Assembly: GCA_036937835.1 (NCBI GenBank)
Contig: CM072878.1
Coordinates: 3,806,001-3,870,000, forward strand
Reading direction: 5' to 3'
From: Pampus argenteus
Taxonomy: Eukaryota > Chordata > Actinopteri > Scombriformes > Stromateidae
Length of the DNA: 64,000 nt
The notes beneath the pieces are model-generated. The model was not told where the DNA came from and made no database searches. It worked only from the letters and a program-made list of their open reading frames with translations. Shown here piece by piece: positions 13,401 through 23,061 of the stretch. Each line of letters starts with the position of its first letter. Position 1 is the stretch's first letter. The position numbers and the translations under genes are program-made.

Positions 13401-13506
13401 ATAATGCAGGTGGACGGGGGACAGACACAGTCTCTATACTAGATGATTGGGTGGGCAACTGCTCTAGTGGAGGCGCAGAGAAGCGTGTAAGACTGCAGCT
13501 CTGCAT
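10429..13506 (-). CDS. L2 ORF2: endonuclease and reverse transcriptase
   Basis: 1025 codons, uninterrupted. An APE-type endonuclease occupies about residues 65-290. Its motifs are GLLNIRSLSSKAV, CLTETWL (catalytic glutamate), VGDFNIH and LSDHFL. The reverse transcriptase spans about 530-830, with NYRPISNLSFISKVLEK, LLDLSAAFDTIDH, GVPQGSVLGPLLF and the catalytic CYADDTQLYL near 748. The conserved C-terminus ends at WNKLPLCVREADTINTFKSRLKTFLF. The start lies 21 nt after the ORF1 stop, the usual bicistronic L2 layout. All catalytic residues I can check are present, so it may encode an active retrotransposase. Confidence 0.93.
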   Translation of the reverse strand: MQSCSLTRFSAPPLEQLPTQSSSIETVSVPRPPALFKDKTNRRGVNHKNLINIKSTSQRVQNKIIKCGLLNIRSLSSKAVLVNELISDYDIDLFCLTETWLQEDEYVSLNESTPPSHCNTHIPRSTGRGGGVGAIFDSSLLINPKPKLNYNSFESLVLSLTHPTWKTLQPVLFVILYRAPGPYSEFLSEFAEFASGLVVKSDKVIIVGDFNIHVHNHSDSLSTAFISLLDSIGFCQSVNKPTHCLNHTLDLILSYGIEIDHLIVFPHNPILSDHFLTTFEFILLDYKPSFRNSYSRCLSDSAVAKFKETITIVLNSMPCLNVTEDSAASCSPSHIDQLVSNTTESLQTTLDSIAPMKKKRIKQRRLAPWYSQHTRKLKQEARKSERKWRASKLEESRLAWQDNLAIYRKALRNARTAYYSSLIEENKNNPRFLFSTVARLTENHSSIESSIPLSLTSNDFMSFFNDKIINIRDKIHHLLPSSGTHLISDTARLEIAIKSDIYLDCFSPVDIKQITTIITSSKSSTCLLDPIPTRLLKDVLPLVSPSLVNMINLSLLSGYVPQSFKIAVIKPLLKKPTLDQEVLANYRPISNLSFISKVLEKAVANQLCDFLHTNSLFEEFQSGFRVNHSTETALVKVTNDLLMASDKGLISVLVLLDLSAAFDTIDHQILLQRLEYQIGIKGTALGWFKSYFLDRSQFVHVHDVASMQTKVSHGVPQGSVLGPLLFSLYMLPLGNIIRNHSINFHCYADDTQLYLSIKPDETNHLTRLQACIKDIKNWMTHNFLMLNSEKTEVLLIGPKHLRNYHSRDLALDGITLASSSTIKNLGVVFDQDLSFNNYIKQLSRTAFFHLRNIAKIRRIISQVDAEKLVHAFVTSRLDYCNSLLSGCSNKSLKSLQLIQNAAARVLTGTKIRDHISPILASLHWLPVKSRIEFKILLLTYKALHGQAPSYLKELIVPYHPTRTLRSQDGGFLVVPIVSKSRLGARAFSYQAPLLWNKLPLCVREADTINTFKSRLKTFLFDKAYN

Positions 13507-13527
13507 CCTGGTTTCAACTCTGGATTG

Positions 13528-14403
13528 TCATGGGTTAGATCGACTAATAAACTTGACCATGTTTCTAGATATAAGAGCTGCTCCATCCAAAGTGGGATGG
13601 ATGCCGTCTCTCCTAATCAGACCAGGTTTTCCCCAGAAAGGTGTCCAATTATTTATAAAGCCCACATTATTATCTGGACACCACCTCGACAACCAGCGGT
13701 GAAATGACGACATGCGGCTATACATGTCATCACTGGTTACATTTGGTAGGGGACCAGAGAAAATTACGGAGTCCGACATTGTTTTTGCATATTCACACAC
13801 CGATGACACATTAACTTTAGTAACCTCCGATTGACGTAACCGGGTGTCATTACCGCCGACGTGAATAATAATTTTATTATATCTCCTCTTATCTTTAGCC
13901 AGCAGTTTTAAATTAGATTCAATGTCGCCCGCTCTGGCCCCCGGGATGCATTTAACTATGGTCCCCGGTGTCGCTAACTTCACGTTTCTTAAGATTGAGC
14001 TGCCAATGACCAGAGTTGGCCTCTCAGCGGGTGTGTCGCTGAGTGGGGAAAATCTGTTTGATACGTGGAGTGGTTGGTGGTGTACCGTAGGCTTCTGTTT
14101 GGGGCTATGCCTCCTTCGAACAGTCACCCAGCCTCCCGGCTGCTCGGGAACTACCGGGGGACGGCTAGCTACAGCTGCCTTCGGTGGTACCGCACCGGCT
14201 ACAGGGGACTTGCTAACTATTACTGATTTTTCGGTGGTGCGGTACCGTGCCTCTAAGTCGCTAACCCTCGCCTCCAGAGCTACAAATAAATTACATTTAA
14301 TGCATTTACCATTTTCGCTAAAGGAGGACGAGGAGTAACTAAACATCTTACACACAGAGCAGGAGAGAGGAGAAGAGAGAGTGGGAGAGGAGAGAGAAGC
14401 CAT
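13528..14403 (-). CDS. L2 ORF1: zinc-finger, coiled-coil and SGNH esterase protein
   Basis: 291 codons. Cys15, Cys18, Cys34 and Cys37 form a CxxC-x15-CxxC finger. A short heptad segment follows (VALEARVSDLEARY). The C-terminal half is an SGNH/GDSL-type hydrolase: block I LVIGSSIL, block III HVGGNDT, and the catalytic DxxH pair in RRDGIHPT. Esterase-type ORF1 proteins are known from CR1/L2 LINEs, including zebrafish L2, where they are thought to help ribonucleoprotein and membrane association. The frame is intact and lies just upstream of ORF2. Many other copies of this LINE here lack it through 5' truncation. Confidence 0.9.
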   Translation of the reverse strand: MASLSSPTLSSPLSCSVCKMFSYSSSSFSENGKCIKCNLFVALEARVSDLEARYRTTEKSVIVSKSPVAGAVPPKAAVASRPPVVPEQPGGWVTVRRRHSPKQKPTVHHQPLHVSNRFSPLSDTPAERPTLVIGSSILRNVKLATPGTIVKCIPGARAGDIESNLKLLAKDKRRYNKIIIHVGGNDTRLRQSEVTKVNVSSVCEYAKTMSDSVIFSGPLPNVTSDDMYSRMSSFHRWLSRWCPDNNVGFINNWTPFWGKPGLIRRDGIHPTLDGAALISRNMVKFISRSNP

Positions 14404-14684
14404 TTTCTAGCTAGGCTAGCTAGTAAGTCAGACAGCGAACTGATAAAAACTATCGAAGTGTGGTTGCTAAAGTTAAGAGACCTGTCCGTGTACAAACAGA
14501 ACAAGTCTATGTGGTGGTGCAAAGTTGTAAAAACACTCGCCAATGTGAGGAATATATGACAATATAACTAGGTGAGCAGAACAGAGAGCACCGTGTCAGT
14601 AACACCAGTAACCGGAAGTGACAGAATACGCTTACCGTAAAGCAGGTCGCAAAGCGCAAAGCGTTATCACAGAATAACAAATAG

Positions 14685-15802
14685 GACATGGGTTCATCTT
14701 CAACACAGCAGTCCCATTGTTGACTTTTACAGTGTGTTAGAAGTTACAGTTGGTAATCATCAGTCATCAGCTCTGTGCTTCAGCTTTCTCTTTGAAAACT
14801 TTTATAATCAGCTTTATCAATAATGGATCATTACTTTCTTTGTTGCAAATAATTCTACCAGAGGAAAGAATGAGAGAAAAAAAATGTTGGAGCAAGAGGA
14901 AGGCATACTGTATATCTGGAAACCTCTTCAATTATTCCTTCCAGTCAGTCTGTCTGCTTTACTCCTTTACACACATCAACAAACCTCCATCTCGCTGCTT
15001 TATTTATTATTTTCCTTTTTTTCTGTTATTGACATTTACTCTCTCTGCATTTGGGAGACAGTAACCTCTGTCCCTATGCAAGGACGGTGTCAGATGTGAA
15101 TATTCTGACTCCTGGTCAATTACCTTGCTCTAGTTTACGTATACCATATGTATTGTATGTAATATAATAGTATATAATATACTGTTGTGTATAATATACT
15201 GTATAATATACTGTTTATTGTGAAGTGAAGTAATATCACCATAATTGTTATACAGTCACCTGTTTTCAGATGACCAAAATTCCATATTTTAGTTTGTTTT
15301 TTTTCACATGACATATTGCTATCACAACTGAGCAGCCCCAACCTCTGAGGAGAGCCATAAGATGTGGTTACAAACTTCAGGAAGACTTTATTTTTCAAGA
15401 TGCTGAGACCCAAAGCTATATTTTTGCTTTAGTTGATCTATTGCTGAGTGTTAGTTACACTCTCTCTTTTCTTGCCACTGCACATTGTATAAATACAAAG
15501 AACACATAACACGCATACATGCAGACTTTCAGATTGATGAAAATGATAAAAGCAAGGACCTATGCAAATACACACTTTGTTTTATGACCAAATACTGAGG
15601 ACATTCTCATCAGCCTCTGCTGTATGCTTGTTTAGTATTCATTTTGTATGTTATTGCTTGCTACTACTCAGTTTTTCTCTTTTTTCTCCTTTTTTCTGTT
15701 TCCTTACAACAGGTTCTAGAGAAAAGAATGGCTTTCAAAATATACTGTAAAAAACAAACAAACAAACAAACGCGTTTCATTTCATTGTTACTCCTTGATA
15801 CA
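14685..15802. other. No gene recognised; AT-rich with TATA-type simple repeats
   Basis: Contains a low-complexity TATAATATACTG-like tract near 15150-15215. I see no supported gene; small open frames lack domains. Confidence 0.4.
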
Positions 15803-15810
15803 TTATATTG

Positions 15811-16120
15811 TAGGGGTGTGACGAGACGAGACACGAGATTGGGTTCACGAGATCGAGACGAGACAAAATTTTAAGAAAACTAAATTACAAATATGAATGC
15901 CTGGACAACAGACTTTTATTTAACTTTTTTTTTTTTGTTTTCAGACGTCATTGTTTTCCGACGTCATTCGGCTGCTTGTTGGATCACAATTTAAAAGTGG
16001 CGGGGGCGTCGCAAATAGTTATGCATGTGTTTTCCGGCTGCTTGTTGGACAACAAATCTCGCGAGACCGATTTCCAACACGACAAGAAATCTCGCACATT
16101 TTCATCTCGTCACACCCCTA
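15811..16120. mobile_element. hAT MITE, 310 bp
   Basis: The termini are TAGGGGTGTGACGAGA at left and the inverted form ending TCGTCACACCCCTA at right, with further sub-terminal CGAGA/TCTCG complementarity. The 8-bp direct repeat TTATATTG flanks it exactly (15803-15810 and 16121-16128). Terminal TAG...CTA with an 8-bp duplication is diagnostic of hAT elements. It has no coding capacity and must have been mobilised in trans. Confidence 0.9.
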
Positions 16121-16128
16121 TTATATTG

Positions 16129-16860
16129 TATTCTTTTCTTCATTGGGAACCTGATTTTAGCCATCATCTCTGTGCGGTATCTCCAATGTCTCAAAAAACA
16201 TTACATTCAGTCTGTGAGTGTAGGCGAAAGGTGCTGCAATCGAGGAGCTCATTGCTGTGTATGTGTACATTCATTTCCATATGTGCCGATATATACCTTG
16301 CCGTTGCGTGGAAGACTTTCAGACTTTCAGTTGGCCTTATGCTGCTTCTTTTCAAGCTCACACACCCACACAAACACAACCACACAAAACATGCACAGGC
16401 TGTATTTTTTAGCTGACTTGGGGTCAGGGACTATTTGTGAGCAAGAGATGGAGAAAGAAAGAGAGACAAGAGAGGAATGGGTAACATTGCCTTCCCTGTA
16501 GGGTTGTGATTTTAGTGTAGCAGTTTCCATGCTCAGTACATGTATTATACAGCCTAAGAAGGAAGACACGACCACTAGAAACCCCCATCAGATAATGTCA
16601 CATTTATGTTCCACACTGACAATTGAAACACTTTTGACTGTCAGAGGTATGACTTCAACTTCACTGATTTGGGTGTTTTGTATTGGATTGCACTGTAGCC
16701 TACCTAATATTTTGTCCACCTCTGTCATGTCATGTCATATAATCAAGGCAATAATTTGAAGATCAAGAAGACTTGTTCATACAGTTGATCTATTTTTCAT
16801 TAATTGTTTTTACTGTTTGTCTTAAAAGCCTGTGAATATTCTCATTTATCCAGGTAATGG
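16129..16860. other. No gene recognised
   Basis: Intervening sequence between the hAT MITE and the Penelope arm. No exon, RNA gene or transposon terminus was recognised. Confidence 0.4.
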
Positions 16861-17290
16861 TTATCTCAAAGAAATTAAATCGAAGGCAACTGGACTTGGT
16901 TATTTGTCTTTGAAAACGTTTCACCTCTTATCCAAGAGGCTTCATCAGTTCATGCTAGCTTGACTAGGCTGGGACTATTCCAACTAGCTGGTGTGGAAAC
17001 ACAGGTATTTAACCTCTGTGGACGCAGTCACATGGCCAGTGATGTCATTTTCTTATTAACGCTCCATGTGCCCAACAACAGTCGTTGAGTGACAGTCGTT
17101 GGGGATGGTGAAAGTTAGTTTTGACTTCGTTAGTGCTCTATTGTTTTATAACAACATTCATTAGAGTCACATGGGGCCTTTTGTGAATGGCTGTTGTTCT
17201 TAGAGGCTAAGTTGCTGAATCTCCTGAGAAGAGATGAAAGGGAAGCATTGTAAATTGGAGATAGATGGTGTCGCAGACCTCCTTCTCTGT

Positions 17291-18417
17291 TTAGGGATGG
17301 TTTTCTAATTTCACATAGATGGCTTCTTTTACCCCTCTTTCAAACCATCTATCCTCTCTGTCCAGGATGTGAACATTGTTGTCCTCAAAGGAGTGAGCTT
17401 TCTCCTTGAGGTGTAAGTAGACAGCAGAGTCTAGGCCTGAGGAGTTGGGCCTCCTCTGTTGGTACATGCGCTTGTGCAATGGTTGCTTAGTTTCACCAAT
17501 GTAGAGGTCTTTGCATTCCTCATTGCACTGTACTGCATACACGAGATTGTTTTTCTGAGTGTGTGGTGTTCTGTCTTTGGGGTGAACCAGCCTCTGTCTG
17601 AGTGTGTTGCTGGGTTTGAAATACACAGGGATATGGTGCTTGTTAAAGATCCTCCTGAGTTTATCTGGTACCCCAGATACATATGGATTGAGTATGTTGT
17701 TTCTTTTGTCTTGTTTTTCTTTCTCAACCCCCTTGTTGGTGTTTTTTTCTGGAGCCAGCTGCAGTTTTCACCAAGGCCTAATTGGGATAACCACAAGTTT
17801 TGAGGGCATCCCTCAGGTGCTCATGTTCTTCCCCTTGTGCCTGTGAGCTGGTGGATACATTAACCCTCGTGTGGTATTAGTATTTATGGGTCTGGTGGAC
17901 CCGCTAGAGTTTTGGGCTTTCAAAACACCACAAACCAATAATTTTCTCTTAAAATACTAAACAAACGTGTTTTGATTTATGTTCTTCACAGAAAATGAGC
18001 CAAAGCCAATGAATTTCAGGTTAAAAAAAAATGTATTAAACTGAAAACGGGTCCCACAGACCCGAATACCATACAAGGGTTAACAGCCCTGTGTTGCAGG
18101 GTTCTGATAACACCAAGCTTGTGTTCCAGTGGGTGGTGTTAGTCGAAAAGGAGATATTGGTCTGTGTGTGTGGGTTTCCTGTATACCCCAATGTGGAGGC
18201 TCCTGTCTTTTTCAATATGGACATCACAGTCTAAGAAGGGCAAACTGTTGTCCCTAACATCTTCTCTGGTGAACTTGATGTTTCTGTCCACTGAGTTGAT
18301 GTGTTCAGTAAAGGCTTGCACTTCTTTGATTTCGATCTTGACCCATGTGTCATCCACATATCTGAACCAGTGGCTCGGTGTTGCTCCCTTAAAGGAGCTC
18401 AGGGCCCTGCGTTCCAT
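17291..18417 (-). pseudogene. Penelope reverse transcriptase plus GIY-YIG endonuclease, truncated
   Basis: The 5' portion (18139-18417) has the Penelope catalytic block RYVDDTWVKIE and LPFLDCDVHIE. The 3' portion (17291-17626) is the GIY-YIG endonuclease: NLVYAVQC, DLYIGETKQPLHKRMYQ with the catalytic arginine, then HSFEDN. The piggyBac MITE and small frameshifts separate the parts. The reverse transcriptase lacks its N-terminal half. Penelope enzymes use this endonuclease to prime reverse transcription at the target. This copy is dead. Confidence 0.85.
17864..18079. mobile_element. piggyBac-type MITE, 216 bp
   Basis: Ends are CCCTCGTGTGGTATTAG and the inverted CCATACAAGGG, flanked by TTAA on both sides (17860-17863 and 18080-18083). 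The right Penelope arm has the matching empty site with a single TTAA (around 19325), which proves the insertion and its target duplication. It is non-coding. Confidence 0.92.
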
Positions 18418-18524
18418 CTATTGAAAGAGAAAACAGACAAATTACTACTGAAACTAACAACACTCTCACCTGGGTCTATCATGGAGAAAGTTGTGGTTTT
18501 CACCCAGAATACACAATTATCTCA

Positions 18525-19025
18525 ACACAACTCAACTTTATTGTCATTTTCACATATGTACACATACAGGAAAACGAGATACCGTTTGCTCAGGGTCTAC
18601 AGTGTCGCAGACGTACAACAACAAATAACATGTAACAACACAACAATCTAACTATGAGTATAAAAAAACCAGAATAAAGAATAAATATGTAAAGTGTATG
18701 AAATTTAAGTAAACTAGTGTTGGCAGAAAGTGCAGAATAAATAGAATTAAATAATGTAAACCGGGACTGACAAGAGTCAGTAGTAACAGGACTGTAAAGT
18801 GTCTTTTTTTAAAGTGTCTTTGTGCTTGTTGATTGTCCAATTGTGTCGGGGGTGGGGGGGGTTGGAGTTAAAGTCCAGGTCCAGGGGGGGTAGGGGGTAG
18901 GGAGGGGAGAGAGTTCAGCATCCTAACAGCCTGGGGGAAAAAGCTGTTTTTGAGTCTGTTGGTGCCAGACCGGATGCTGCGGAACCTTCTTCCTGAAGGC
19001 AGGAGGCTTAAGAGTTTGTGGGCCG
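18525..19025 (-). mobile_element. Rex-type LINE 3' fragment between the Penelope arms
   Basis: The left end has ACTCAACTTTATTGTCA, the usual reverse-complemented 3' end of Rex1-like fish LINEs. The right part (AAAAGCTGTTTTTGAGTCTG and on) encodes, on the minus strand, the typical Rex C-terminus. It ends abruptly where the right Penelope arm begins. Confidence 0.7.
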
Positions 19026-20362
19026 GAACACCTAGCCACTGGTACAGATATGTGGATGACACTTGGGTCAAGATCAAAACCAAAGAAGAGCAAGTCTTTA
19101 CTGAACACATCAACTCAGTGGACAGAAACATCAAGTTTACCAGAGAAGATGTTAAGGACAACAGTTTGCCCTTCTTAGACTGTGATGTCCATATTGAAAA
19201 AGACAGGAGCCTCCACATTGGGGTATACAGGAAACCCACACACACAGACCAATATCTCCTTTTCGACTAACACCACCCACTGGAACACAAGCTTGGTGTT
19301 ATCAGAACCCTGCAACACAGGGCTGTTAATGTATCCACCAGCTCACCTGCTGCCCTCAGGAAGACGCTTCAGATCAATAAAGTCCCGCACAAGCAGACTG
19401 ACAAACAGCTTCTTCCCCTCATAAAACCACCACCAACCACCAATCTACCTCATCCAGCACCTTAAATCTTAAGCACCACATCACTTTATTGGTATTGGTA
19501 ATATAGATTTGCACTTTATTGTGTTTTTGCACTGTTTTCATGCACTGTACTGTGTTGTTTATATTCTATGTTGTTTGTTTTTGTGTTGTGTTTTTCGTTT
19601 GGTGACAATGCGGAGCATCCCTCAATTTTCGTTGTACAAAATACAATGACAATAAAGATTCTGATTCTGAACATGAGCACCTGAGGGATGCCCTCAAAAC
19701 TTGTGGTTATCCCAATTGGGCCTTTGTGAAAACTGCAGCTGGCTCCAGAAAAAAACACCAACAAGGGGGTTGAGAAAGAAAAAGACAAAAGAAACAACAT
19801 ACTCAATCCATATGTATCTGGGGTACCAGATAAACTCAGGAGGATCTTTAACAAGCACCGTATCCCTGTGTATTTCAAACCCAGCAACACACTCAGACAG
19901 TGGCTGGTTCACCCCAAAAACAGAACACCACACACTCAGAAAAACAATCTCGTGTATGCAGTACAGTGCAATGAGGAATGCAAAGACCTCTACATTGGTG
20001 AAACTAAGCAACCATTGCACAAGCGCATGTACCAACAGAGGAGGCCCAACTCCTCAGGCCTAGACTCTGCTGTCTACTTACACCTCAAGGAGAAAGCTCA
20101 CTCCTTTGAGGACAACAATGTTCACATCCTGGACAGAGAGGATAGATGGTTTGAAAGAGGGGTAAAAGAAGCCATCTATCTGAAATTAGAAAAAACATCC
20201 CTAAACAGAGGAGGAGGTCTGCGACACCATCTATCTCCAATTTACAATGCTTCCCTTTCATCTCTTCTCAGGAGATTCAGCAACTTAGCCTCTAAGAACA
20301 ACAGCCATTCACAAAAGGCCCCATGTGACTCTAACGACTGTTATAAAACAATAGAGCACTAA
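19026..20362 (+). pseudogene. Penelope reverse transcriptase tail and GIY-YIG endonuclease
   Basis: The first part encodes RYVDDTWVKIK through LPFLDCDVHIE to DQYLLFD (to 19270). After the LINE insertion, the second part (from about 19680) encodes the endonuclease with DLYIGETKQPLHKRMYQ, then a long C-terminus ending NDCYKTIEH (to 20362). This C-terminus is longer than in the left arm, where the frame closes early at ENHP. The N-terminal reverse transcriptase is missing. Confidence 0.83.
19345..19672 (+). mobile_element. Rex-type LINE 3' end inserted in the right Penelope arm
   Basis: Encodes the Rex C-terminal motif (LPSGRRFRSIKSRTSRLTNSF) and ends with ACAATGACAATAAAGATTCTGATTCTGA, written here only as its class-typical 3' end. 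Relative to the left arm, about 15 bases of Penelope sequence were lost at the insertion point. The target was therefore deleted rather than duplicated. Confidence 0.78.
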
Positions 20363-20390
20363 CGAAGTCGAAACTAACTTTCACCATCCC

Positions 20391-20710
20391 TGTTGGCAGG
20401 TATACCAACACACAGCAGAATAATAGTGCAACTTAGAAAACTAGGCGAGGCAAATAATCATCTTCAGCCGTTGAGGCATATTTATTAACGATGGCAAACA
20501 TAACACTGCTCTTGATTGTCTACATCTGGCAGAGATTCAACGGGCCAGGAGTCCAAGAGAGTTTCTCAAGAGCAAACAGCACTTTTTATATTGGGCGTGA
20601 CATCACCAATACACTTGACCTCTGATATTAAATTAATAACTCCCCCTGATGGAGTGGAACACATCTTGTACAGAATACATCAATCATACACTTTTTACAT
20701 TATGTCAACA
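20391..20710. mobile_element. Solo LTR, 320 bp
   Basis: Starts TGTTGGCAGG and ends ATGTCAACA, a TG...CA pair within a short inverted terminus. It is flanked by the exact 5-bp duplication ATCCC (20386-20390 and 20711-20715). The left Penelope arm has the empty site with one copy of the five bases. It is a solo LTR of an unassigned retrotransposon family, left by recombination between the two LTRs. Confidence 0.88.
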
Positions 20711-20983
20711 ATCCCCAACGACTGTCACTCAACGACTGTTGTTGGGCACATGGAGCGTTAATGAAAAAATGACATCACTGGCCATGTGACTGCGTCCACA
20801 GAGGTAAATACCTGGGTTTCCACACCAGCTAGTTGGACTAGTCCCAGCCTAGTCAAGCTAGCATGAACTGATGAAGCTTCTTGGATGAGAGGTGAAACGT
20901 CTTCAAAGACAAATAACCAAGTCCAGTTGCGTTTGATTTAATTTCCTTGAGATGTTTGTTTTGAAAGCTGTATATAAATATTA

Positions 20984-22630
20984 GTGACAGGACTTGCTCG
21001 GAGGAGGTTCAGACGAGCCCGAGCCCAAACACGATGGCAATGGCAGACCAAGGCAAGATCGGAAGGAACAGAGACCTCTCTCTCCAGTGCAGGAAACAGA
21101 GGCGGATGGTACCCAAAAACACACTGGAATGGAGACATGCCCACGGAAGTGCTGGGGAGTGTGTTGTGAACATATTCCACCCACATGACGTACTTGCTCC
21201 AAGAAGTAGGATTCTGGGAAGCCAGGCAGCAGAGCCCTTTCTCCAGCTCCTGGTTTAACCGCTCCGTCTGCCCATTGGTTTGAGGATGGTGGCCTGAGGT
21301 CAGACTAACTGTGGCACCCATGAGTTGGCAGAATGCCCTCCAGAACTGAGCCACAAACTGCGGGCCCCGGTCAGACAGGACATTCCTGGGAAATCCAAAA
21401 ACTCGACAAACATGAGACATTAGCACCTCTGCTGTTTCCTTGGCAGAAGCAATGCTAGGTAATGGTATTAACCGAACCATCTTGGAGAAACGGTCTACCA
21501 CTGTGAGTACAACAGTCTTACCCTTAACCCGGTCACAAAGTCGAGGGAATGTCCGACCAGGGCCGCTGAGGCATAGGAAGGCGCTGGAGAAGTCCAGCAC
21601 TGGGGGCGTTCTTGCTCTTGTTCTGCTCACAGGTTGCCACATACTCACGGACATCATTCCTCATACCGGGCCACCAAAACCTCTCCCCGACCCGGGTCAG
21701 AGTTCTGCGGAAACCAGGATAACAAGAAATCAGAGAAGTATGAGCCCAAGTAATCACAGGGCCCCGCAGTTTGGGGGTGACAAATAATTTGTTGGGTGGT
21801 ACCTCCGGAGGAACCTGAATCCCTTGATTGGCCCTGTTGACCCGCTCCTCTATCTCCCAGGTGACACAACCTACAACCAACGTCTCAGGAATTATTGTCT
21901 CTGTCTCCTTGGGAACGCTCTCACCCTTAAATAGTCTAGACAGAGCATCGGGTTTAATGTTCTTAGAGCCGGGGCGATATGAAATAGAGAAATTAAATCC
22001 GGAGAAGAAAAGGGCCCACCTGGCTTGTCGAGGGTTTAGTCTCTTGGCTGCCCTGATGTACTCAATGTTCTTGTGGTCGGTCCAGACCAGGAAAGGATGC
22101 TCAGCCCCCTCCAGCCAATGTCTTCACTCCTCCAAAGCAAGCTTGATGGCCAGCACTTCACGGTCTCCGACATCATAGTTCCTCTCCGAAGATGAAAACC
22201 TGCGGGACAAAAAAGCACAAGGGTGGAGCTTGTCGTCCTGTTCGGAACGCTGGGAAAGCACCGTCCCTGTACCCAAATCAGAGGCGTCCACCTCCACCAC
22301 GAACTGCCGTTTAGGGTCAGGAAGAGTCAACACAGGGGCGACGATAAAGCTGCTCTTGAGTCTTTGAAAGGCTGACTCCGCCTGGGGGGACCAGCGAAAC
22401 TGCACCTTGGAGGAGGTTAAAGCATGCAACGGGGAAGCAACGAGACTGAAGTTACGAATAAACTTCCTATAAAAGTTTGCAAACCACAGAAACCGCTGGA
22501 CCTCTCTTCTGGATGTGGGCCAATCTTGCACTGCCTGTACCTTCACGGGATCCATGCTGACACTCCCCTCTAACACCACAAACCCCAAAAAAGACACTGT
22601 AGGCACATGAAATTCACACTTTTCACACAA
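20984..22630 (-). pseudogene. Gypsy (Ty3) pol fragment I: RT end, RNase H, integrase
   Basis: On the minus strand the 22124-22630 part carries the RT thumb/RNase H start (FLGFVV, FLWFANFYRKFI, VDASDLGTGTVLSQ). The 21533-21880 part has the pre-integrase region (RVGERFWWPGMRNDV). The 20938-21657 part holds the integrase core: VDRFSK aspartate, LSDRGPQF aspartate, HPQTNGQTERLNQELE glutamate. Frames change between parts. The linker before VDRFSK is about 10 bases shorter than in fragment II, which shifts the frame. RT catalytic motifs and LTRs are absent. Confidence 0.85.
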
Positions 22631-23061
22631 AGGACAAACACAGACTGCAGCTGGTACTCTGTATATGTCTGCATGAGCATCTATTTTGTCTCTGTTTATT
22701 GTAACTCATTTTCTCATTCAAACTCCTCCTGGGCTCTATGGATCAGTGACATGAGGTCTGATACTATGTTCTCACAATGTGAGTTATTCATGTAAGAACT
22801 GACCAAACATTAAAGAACAACATGTGCCCTTCACATACTCAAAAATACTTTCAAACATCTGGGGAATAGCAGCTGAAAGGACCCTGGACAACCTGCATGG
22901 AGAGGAGCAGATTTGATTGATTGAATTTTCAGATAACATACAGATGGTTTCTTTTCTAGCAAACATCATAGTTTAATTCTAGATGATGCCATCTTTTCCT
23001 AGTTAGCAGGACATACAAAGGAAGTACAAAGTACAAAGTCTGCACTTCCTCCCCACAGGTA
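22631..23061. other. Unclassified spacer between two Gypsy fragments
   Basis: About 430 bp without recognisable Gypsy homology. No gene seen. Confidence 0.4.

Larger units (their letters stand above)
9749..14678 (-). mobile_element. Full-length L2 LINE with both ORFs
   Basis: The element runs antisense. Its 3' end at left carries ATCAAATCAAATTTTATTTA, the reverse complement of the GATTT-repeat tail of fish L2. Next come a UTR containing (GATA)/(GA)-rich tracts, then ORF2 and ORF1. The 5' boundary is approximate. A weak six-base match (AAATAG at 9743-9748 and 14679-14684) could be the target duplication. The same family recurs in whole or part at 0.46, 23.8, 24.6, 36.5, 47.9, 54.4 and 58.6 kb, so it is the dominant young LINE of the window. 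Confidence 0.88.
16861..18420 (-). mobile_element. Penelope-like element, left arm of an inverted pair
   Basis: The outer end (from TTATCTCAAAG) matches the reverse complement of the outer end of the right arm near 20955. Homology then runs inward through a terminal repeat, a GIY-YIG endonuclease and a reverse-transcriptase fragment, ending near 18420. The arm is 5'-truncated within the reverse transcriptase. It contains a piggyBac MITE at 17864-18079 that the right arm lacks. Confidence 0.85.
19026..20955 (+). mobile_element. Penelope-like element, right arm of the inverted pair
   Basis: Same content as the left arm in opposite orientation: reverse-transcriptase tail, GIY-YIG endonuclease and terminal repeat. 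It carries two insertions absent from the left arm, a LINE 3' fragment (19345-19672) and a solo LTR (20391-20710). With the left arm it makes a palindrome-like structure, with about 1.5-kb arms and about a 0.6-kb spacer. Confidence 0.85.

Noticed and set aside
17291..17626. GIY-YIG nuclease frame as a homing endonuclease or host repair gene
   Set aside because: It lies directly downstream of a Penelope reverse-transcriptase fragment and occurs in both arms, so it is the Penelope endonuclease.
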